Source: Cristatella mucedo (Eukaryota; Bryozoa; Phylactolaemata; Cristatellidae). Taken from it: a stretch of 64,000 bases of DNA. The stretch is from the NCBI GenBank assembly GCA_009760855.2, contig WPIO01000074.1:831001-895000 (forward strand), read 5' to 3'. Both the position numbers and the translations under genes were made by a program. Position 1 is the stretch's first letter; each line of letters opens with the position of its first letter. Positions 56,847 through 64,000 of the stretch are shown in pieces. The notes under the pieces were generated by a model. That model made no database searches. It saw only the letters and a list, made by a program, of their open reading frames with translations, and was not told the DNA's origin.

Positions 56847-57334
56847 CAGTGGTTCTCAACCTGCCTGATGCCGCGACCGTTTAATGCAGTTCCTCGTGTC
56901 GTGGCAATCCCCAACTAACATAACATTAAATATATAAATTAAATAAACTATAATAATTAAATTAAATTAAATAAATATAAATTAATATTATTTAAAATAT
57001 TAAATAAAAATTAAATAAATAATAAATAAAAATTAAAACAACATAAAATTATCGTGTGCGAAATGCGGAGATACTTGTTTTCCGATGGTCTTAGGCGACC
57101 CGTGTGAATGGGTCGTTGGAAAGCCAAGGAAATTCTGGTATCTTAAGCTCCTCGGACGACGATGATTACTAAATTATCGTAATAAAAGTTGTAGGCCATG
57201 CCAACTATTTGCCTACCCACTTAGGACCATTACATAGGATAGCTCTAGGCAAGTATCGTAAGTTGACGACCCTTGCGAAAGGGTCGTTGGACTCTCAGAC
57301 GGGGTCGAACGACCCAAAAGGTTGAGAGCCGCTG
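56847..57334. mobile_element. hAT-like non-autonomous transposon (MITE-like)
   Basis: The left end CAGTGGTTCTCAACCTG and the right end, inverted (CAGCGGCTCTCAACCTTTTGGG), form the TIR pattern typical of widespread hAT-family elements. The interior is AT-rich (56935-57045) with GACCC/GGGTC motifs repeated near the right end. No transposase. Flanking 8-mers are only partly alike, so the duplication has decayed. Confidence 0.75.
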
Positions 57335-57837
57335 CTCTAGCAAAACGAGAATTTCGCATTCGGACCACGGAAGCTAGCTACCGTCTGTCTGCCCGCGAAC
57401 CGATTGGATGATTGATGGTGTAGTGATGTTTTTCGCGTGACTTTGTCGAAATATTCTCACGATGCTTGGCTGCACTCTGAGCGCCCGAATCCTAAGAAAT
57501 CCAAAGGTATTCCAACACGAAAGTATTTGCAGGATCGGCCACCGAGTCTTAGACCGCGGGCTCGACTGAGGCAGCAGGCAATTCTCTTTATCGTACGGTG
57601 CAAGCAGGGGTGATGACTCCTGGGGCTCAGCTGTCGCAATAAAGATACAAACGAGGCTTTGGAATCGGCGCACATATACTTACTGCTGACATAAGGAAAT
57701 GTAATGTGTGTCCGCCTGTAACTCGTCGGAGCCACAAAGACTAAGTGGGTATTAAGCTGGACAGTACCGTTTTTACCGCTGCCACGAATGTGCTCGCCAG
57801 CGAAGCTCCGATTGTGGCAATGCCATCGCCTTGTTGA

Positions 57838-58660
57838 AAATAATGATAACACACTTGATCGAGCGCCCTCAGAGAACTCAAACTATTTCTAGAGGCTTTA
57901 CATTTGGTGCAAAGGAAGCACGATCGAATAGTGAGTGGTATCATGATTGATAAGCAACATGAACAACATGGTTAGGGGTGACATGCAGAGAGTCAGCATG
58001 CAAGGGTGGTTAGTGGCAGCACGCTACCGCGTCAGCACGCAAGAGCACATACAGGAGGAATCACAGGGACCCACTAAATGGTGTGATCAATAGGTGCGTT
58101 TTTAATTTCTTTTTAAATGTGGTCAAGTCAAGGGATATCGTGACGGAAGTCGGGAGTGAGTTCCAGGCTTTGGGAGCATACGAACTAAAGGCACGGTCTC
58201 CAAAGGATTTGAAGTTTCTGCAAGGTATAGGTAAACAGTTAGATTCCGAATAGCAGGTGGTACGATGCTTAGCCTGGCGGGGCATTATATCTGTAGGTAG
58301 GCTGGAGCCAAGGAATGAAGGGAAATAAAAGTGAGTGACAAAACCTTGAAGTCGATCCGTTGCTTGACTGGCAGCCAGTGCAGGTCGGCGAGAAGTGGTG
58401 TGATGTGGAAACCGCGACTCTCACGACAGAAAAGCCTATCTGCAAAGTTTTGCACCCGCTGTAAGCGCCAGAGTGCACATGCCGGTAGACCAGCAAGCAG
58501 TGAGTGACAAAAGTCAAGACGGGATGTCTAAAATGCATGGACCAATTTAGATGTGGTATCCCTGTCTAAACAAGCCCGAATTTGAGCAATGTTATGTTGC
58601 TGAAAGTAGGCAGACTTGATTGCGTAGCTGATGTGATCGTCTAGCGAAAGTTCACTTTGG
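57838..58660 (-). mobile_element. LINE 3' fragment
   Basis: Minus strand: C-terminal RT-side region (TFVTHCLLVYRHVHSG in one frame, FGDRAFSSYAPKAWNSLP and TTFKKKLKTHLL in another), then the 3' tail. One of the best preserved C-terminal ends in the window. Confidence 0.85.
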
Positions 58661-58857
58661 AACAGGACAACTAGATTTCACCCACTCGAAGTAGCCATGC
58701 TCTCGTCTAGTATAAGACTGCCCTCTTTTCCGCCTGATTAGGCCAAAAGCCGACGTCTTGGCAAAAAGCCATAGCCCTGTCGCGCTATTCCGGCGCGCGA
58801 GGCAAACCTTTTGGATAAGGCATCCTTCTGCGGCCACGATTACCTACAAAAGCAGTC

Positions 58858-58859
<2 letters not shown>

Positions 58860-58947
<88 letters not shown>
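58860..58947. repeat. (GA)n microsatellite
   Basis: Pure GA run. Confidence 0.97.
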
Positions 58948-58949
<2 letters not shown>

Positions 58950-60234
58950 GCTCTATATAGCTAGTCGTCGCACGCGTTTTCTTACCTGTGTCGAAGAAAA
59001 TACGATCTGGTTTTTAAAATCGGTTTTTAACGGCGGACATTAGTTGTTGTAGAATCTGTTTAGTTTCAAAAAACAGGCGAAGAGTAGAGCCCGAGTCAAT
59101 AGAGCCAGTCAGTAGAGCTAGCCGCGTCACGATAAAATGCTAGCGTCCCAGTCATAGACTTTTGTCCAGGAAATACAACACTGAAATTTCGGTGAACGAC
59201 GTCAGTCAGATAATGACTACCGGATTGGTTTTTTTCGGGTATTGAAATATAATAGCTAGGAACTGGTTATAGCTAATTATATAGCTAAGCGGCGCAGCAG
59301 GCACATGCATGTTATTGTTTATTTAGTCCGTTGCATATGAGGCTTTGACCGAGGCAGCTGAGGTAATCGCTGGGCGTCAGGTGAGAGCTGTTCTTCTCTA
59401 TGGCTGGTAGTAGACAGATACATGCCACGCCCACAACCGGCAAGGCCTGGCAGACCGGTGCTGCAACTTCCGACTCAATTTCTTCCAGCTCGGAGCACCC
59501 TGCTGCCCAGCTAGAAATTTTTTCACCAGATATGATATATTAATTTTTTTTATAAACTAATAACCGCCTATTTTGGTCCTAGCGCCCGCCGGCGACATAG
59601 GCTCTCCCAGTTCCCCGCCCTTCGGTACGCCGCAGCCGCTTCCTTTAGCCCGCCCACCAATCAACTCTCGACGAGCGAGCCCCGCAGCGACGTGGAGACA
59701 ACTGCGAAGCGCTCTCGCCGCGTACTCGTACTGCAGCGCGACGCGGAGCGCCAGAATGAAGTTATACTGGAAGATTGAAGAAACGAGAGCCGGGTGACGC
59801 GTATCCACTGTTTCTGAAAATAGGGCACTGGGCGGTAGCTCACGTAACTAATAGCCACGTGACAAAGACAGCGCCGCTACGACTAACCGGCTGGCCCCTG
59901 CCCCGGGCCCTCCAACTCATCCTCAGCCGCGAACGTCATTCTTCGGGTTTTGGGGTCCTATAAAAGTCTGAAAGCATCAGAATCGCCGAGTTTTTTCTAG
60001 TGCTAGCCACCTGTCTAGCGATGCGCAGTACGATGCAGTGAGAAACTAAACCGCACGGAGAACCGGCGTACTGGGGCGGGGTAACCGTGCACCTCTCGCG
60101 GCACGCCTCCTGACGTCACGCCTGGCCACCAGGGCCGACGGTGTCCTCGTTAGTTTCTTCTGCACAAGTTCGCGCTAAAACTTGCGCAAAAATCATAAAT
60201 AATTTTTTAAAATACAAATTTAGTCTTAATTTTA
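58948..60234. other. No gene recognised
   Basis: Mixed composition with only short frames. Confidence 0.4.
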
Positions 60235-62830
60235 CTAAAAACCGTATTCACAGGCGCTTCGCCGGTGGACTGCGTAAAACGTCGCCTCACTTCGTAGGAG
60301 ACGGCTGTTGTTAACCGCGTCAAAAGAGCCGCTCAGCACCGGAGCGCCGCTGGGAGCCCCCTTCCTAACCGATGCACGGTTGGATAATGAAGAGACGAAA
60401 TGCCGACGTCGACAAGCGCCGACGTCCCGTGAAGGCAAGAAAAAGCTCCGACATTTACCACAACAGGTACAACAGCTCGAGCAGTCGCCTCCTCCGGGTC
60501 TGCGGCCCTCGCCGCTGCCGCCGCGGCCGCGCGCTCTGTCCGTCCGGTCTCGCCGCCGCCGGCGCGCCGCAACGCGCGTTCCTCGATGCCTTCGCGCTGC
60601 CGCGGTCGCCGCTCCGCTCGCCAGCGCACCGGCGGCCGGTCGCACTCGCCTCGGCTGGCGCGAGAGCCCCCCCCCCAGCCGACGGCATTGTTCGTCGCGT
60701 TCGCCGCGTCTCCAGGTTCGCCCGAAGCTCCGTGTCCCTCTCTCGCTGCGCGGCGGCGCAGCGGCTCGCCGACGCCGAGTGCGATCTGCGCCGCGATCGG
60801 GCGTCTAGTCGCGATCGGGCGTCCTCCGGTTTCTTTTTCGAGAGCGAGCCTGGCCCGACTGCCCGACTTGTGGTCGGCGTCTGCTACTCGCAGGCCACGC
60901 GGTGCCGGTCATTTCCCGCTGGAATGGTCGCCCGAGCAGGCCATCGGCAGCGTCTGCACTGCTATGTAGCGCTTGTCGCCGGTCGCACGTTTTGTCGCTG
61001 TCGCCGTCCCGTGTCGCCGGCTTTGCACTGGCGAACGGCTAGCTACTTCCGCTGTGCACTTCACCGCTGACGAAGCAGGGGACTCGCAGAGCTTAGGCCG
61101 GATGCTGCTGCCTTGGCTTGGAATGCTGGGGTGCAGGCCGGACAATTCCGACGTTGCTCGCGCCCCTCGAACGCACTGCCAGTGAGCAGTGTCGCGGCCA
61201 GTGAGCAGTGTCGCGCTGCCTGACATGCAGGGGGGTGGCGGAATTTCGCAAACGTGACAGTGCATGGATCAAGGGTCACCGTCAGCTCTGCCGTAGCGGC
61301 AGTCGGAGTCTGGCTTGGCAGCGGCGAAGCTTCGAAACTGGACGAGGAGGAGAGAAACGAGAGAGACGAGAGGGAAAGAGAGAGACGAGAGGGAAAGAGA
61401 TAGACAAAGAAAGATGGCTGCGCTGCCTTCGAACGGTCGGCGCCTGTTGCGCCAGCTTTCGCCCGGTTACTCGGCGGCAGAGGCTGCTCCACCGCTGCCG
61501 CTGCGGAAATAATCGGCCGCTTAAGCTTGTAGAGTGGCGCCACTCTCGCCAGCTGCCGCTTTGTTCTTGCCGCGGCGCACGCGCAGCCGAGCGGAGCAGA
61601 CCGCTCGGCGGGATCTACGGGCGCCCCTCCGCGCATCAGGTGACGTCTGCAGCCAGCAGAGGCTGCACCGCAGATGCCCGCGACGCCGCCGCTGCCACCC
61701 CGCAACGCGCCGAAGCCACCGCAGCCGCAGCTGGCTGGACGAGCCAGCTGTCTGGATCTCGAGCGCTGCTGGTGGCCGGCCGGCGGTGCCGGTGGAAGCG
61801 GTGCCGGTGGAAGCGCCAGGTGTGCGCCGGCGGGCGGCGGCGGCCGACGCTAGCTGCTTCACAGAGCTTCACAGAGCTAGCCAGCGACCGCTGCAGCTGC
61901 TGTCTCTCGCTGCTCCTTGTAATCCGACCGCTCGCTGGCTCACGCTACGGCGGGCAGCAGCGAAGCCGAGCACAAAGCCGACTGTGCGCACACACACGAG
62001 GGGTCGGCTTTTCGGGCTCGGCAGCCGGCAAGCCGGTCGGTCGGTCGGCTGCCGCTGACTCACCACTGCCGCCGCCACTGCCGCCTGCTCCCCCTGCGCA
62101 GGGCCGCTGCACGCTTGGCGCCCCTGGCGCTGCGTGGGCCGCCATCCCGGCGCTGCCTGCATCCGGTGCCGCGTCTCCTCGCTCTCGCTCGCCGTCTGTC
62201 AGCGAGCTGTAAGCGCGGCGCTGCAAGATCCTTCGCTTTCCGGCGGCGGCAGCAGCAGCAGCTCAGTTCGCTGTGCTCGACTCCTTGTCGCCTGCCCTTT
62301 CCCAGGGGATGTCTGTTTCCCTGGGTGGGAGCGGGTCTTTGGCTGCCTTCTTCCCGGCGGTGATGGGCACTGGCGCGCCGAGCGGCTGCCACGAGAGGCG
62401 GCTGCGTAGAGTACCACACCGAGGCTGCGGCCGGTTGCAGCTGGCGGGGTGAATGGGCGGATGCGGGGGCGTGTGAAGCGTCGCGCAGGTGGTGCGCCGC
62501 ATCTGCGGCTGCCACACCACATGCGCCAGCCGGGAAAGCCGGATGATAAAAGAAAGCGATCGCTTAGGAGGAAAGATAAGACGAGCGAGGGCCTGGGAAT
62601 GGCAGCGCCGCCGCAGCCGCTGCCGCCGCCGCCGAGCCGCAGCGGCTTCCAGCACTTCTGTTTGAGGCTCGGGGCGAGGCGGCGAGCAGAGCAGAGCGGC
62701 ATGCGAGGCGTTGCCGGCAGCTCGCTGGCGGCGACGCCTCGACGGCAGCAGCAGCCGGCAGCTCGCTGGCGGCGCACAAATCGTTAGATTCGAGAACGCA
62801 GCCGCTGCCGCCGTTCAGTCATCAATAAAT
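60235..62830. other. Very GC-rich, CpG-dense stretch; no gene supported
   Basis: Long frames exist on both strands in several phases (longest 61208-62212 plus), but all are Arg/Ala/Pro/Ser low-complexity, as expected from GC-rich DNA poor in stops. Could be a CpG-island promoter and first exons of a gene to either side. Confidence 0.45.
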
Positions 62831-62989
62831 TCTTAGTTGCAGCGATTCTTCTGGCTGCACTGTGGCCTGCAATTTCCGAATGAACAAAGGGACACAAGCA
62901 GGCTGGAAAATGAGAGACGACGCTGCGCAAGAGCCGAGAACGGAAGAAGCAGAGAGGAACCTGGGAGAGCTGGGAGATAGAGAGAAGGG

Positions 62990-63200
62990 AGGGAGGAGAG
63001 AGAGAGAGAGAGGGAGAGAGGGAGGGAGTTAGGGAAGGAGAGAGAGACAGAAGGAGAGGGAAGGGAGAGAGAGGGAGAGAGAGAGGGGAGAGGAAGAGAG
63101 AAAGAGAGAGAGAGGGGGAGAGAGGCAGTGTGAGGGGAGAGAGGGGGAGAGAGGCAGTGTGAGGGGAGAGAGAGCTAATGTGAGGAGGAGAGAGAGAAGT
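62990..63200. repeat. GA-rich low-complexity array
   Basis: GAGAGGGAGA-type units with a small tandem duplication (GAGAGGCAGTGTGAGGGGA twice near 63120-63170). Confidence 0.9.
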
Positions 63201-64000
63201 AGTGCAAGAAACGAGTTGTTAGACACTGGCAGCGATGGATAGCACTGCCACGATGGATAGCACTGCCACGGTGCTGTGTTTTCAACCGGCAGATGGAGCA
63301 ATTTAGCTCCTACCGAGCCAGAGCAATATCTTTATACGAGAGAGAGAGAGGCAGTGCTCCGATGTTCTTGTAAGAAGTCGACAGGAAAAGAGAATTTGCA
63401 ACGGCAAACAGAACACTTGCAAAAATGTGAGCAAAGTGCAATGCCTCCAGCCGGGCAATATGGCACCCGCTGGGCCGCGAGAGTGGCTCGGATCGTTGGG
63501 TCGTTGGAGAGCTGCTAAGATCCTTGGCTGCTCTTGGAAAGAGTCGGGGGGGGGGGGGTGGAATCTCCCAAATTCTGAGGCCAGAGCAACGTCGAATCGT
63601 TTCGGTTTTTTGGCAGACCCGAAAATGGGAAGGGATCGCTGTTTGTTGAACCTCGTAGATGTATGGGCATGTATAGCATGGCCGGAGGGCCTCAGCATTA
63701 ATGCCCACGCCTCCGCAGAAGGAGAGCACGCGCAATGAGTTGAATGAACCCCGCGACTTCTGGTTTTCTCGACGAGGACAGCATCAGCTAACCTTCTGCA
63801 CTTGCATTTGTCCTCCACGCTGCAGACTGCTTCAGCTGCTGCAGCTTCGGCTACTGATTTGGGGCGGTTTACTTGAGCCAGGGCTTGAGGGGGGAGGAGG
63901 AGGAGGAGGACGTCGTCTGCTGGCAGAAGCAGCAGTCCCGGAAGCTGGCTATTTGGGGCAGTTTACGGCTCCTGCTTCTTTACCACCACTCAATCCCCAC
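63201..64000. other. No gene recognised
   Basis: CAG/GCT-rich DNA with a G-run at 63547-63559; frames without domains. Confidence 0.4.

Noticed and set aside
56935-57045. Origin or scaffold-attachment-like AT-rich block
   Set aside because: It is the interior of a hAT-like non-autonomous transposon; AT content alone is not evidence of function.
61208-62212. 334-codon open frame in GC-rich DNA
   Set aside because: Arg/Ala/Ser low-complexity product, equally long frames on the opposite strand, no domain or splice support; explained by GC-rich DNA with few stop codons.

Overview
The window is animal (metazoan) genomic DNA. Its flanks are GC-rich and crowded with repeats: an L2/CR1-type non-LTR retrotransposon and its 3' fragments, two tRNA-derived SINE families, GA/CT, TG, TA and TGCC microsatellites, degenerate minisatellites and a hAT-like non-autonomous transposon. 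CAG-rich, intron-containing host exons lie among them. I cannot place the species; nothing in the window is bacterial.

The centrepiece is an AT-rich 22.7-kb integrated virus-like transposon of the Polinton/Maverick (adintovirus-like) class, 27149-49889. It has 147-bp terminal inverted repeats (TIRs) and a 5-bp target duplication, CGAGC. From left to right it carries: a protein-primed-type family B DNA polymerase; small proteins of unknown role; three tandem minus-strand fibre-like genes; a membrane/core protein with an adenovirus pX-like motif; an HNH-AP2 homing-type endonuclease; a phospholipase A2 virion protein; a gene of unknown function; an adenain-type protease beside a zinc ribbon; a packaging ATPase; an AT-hook-bearing basic protein; three tandem paralogous minor-capsid (penton-like) genes; a coiled-coil protein; the double jelly-roll major capsid protein; a YqaJ-type exonuclease; a fourth fibre gene; a zinc protein; a retrovirus-type integrase; and a small membrane protein. 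This amounts to replication (polymerase, exonuclease), virion (major and minor capsid, protease, ATPase, PLA2, core, fibres) and integration (integrase, TIRs) modules. Polymerase, ATPase, capsid, penton, PLA2, exonuclease and integrase frames carry stops and/or frame changes, so the copy looks like a fossil. Two of the fibre genes, the HNH gene and several small genes remain open.

Most element genes start within a few bases of a TATATAGAA-type motif. Three divergent gene pairs share spacers of only 10, 13 and 19 bp. Each TIR is itself a 121-bp foldback.

Left flank (1-27148): a segmental duplication (about 1.76-5.8 kb and 16.1-19.8 kb) carries two nearly identical copies of a host gene, with a coiled-coil exon spliced in matching phase to a propeller-like exon. 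A third decayed copy lies at about 20.1-20.6 kb. An RT-bearing LINE fragment at 7.3-9.3 kb sits between two 257-bp direct repeats, and a degenerate satellite of roughly 32-bp units fills 21.6-24.3 kb.

Right flank (49890-64000): a possible first exon of a host gene starts 24 bp beyond the element, followed by LINE/SINE fragments, a hAT-like element, microsatellites and a very GC-rich stretch (60.2-62.8 kb) without a gene I can support.
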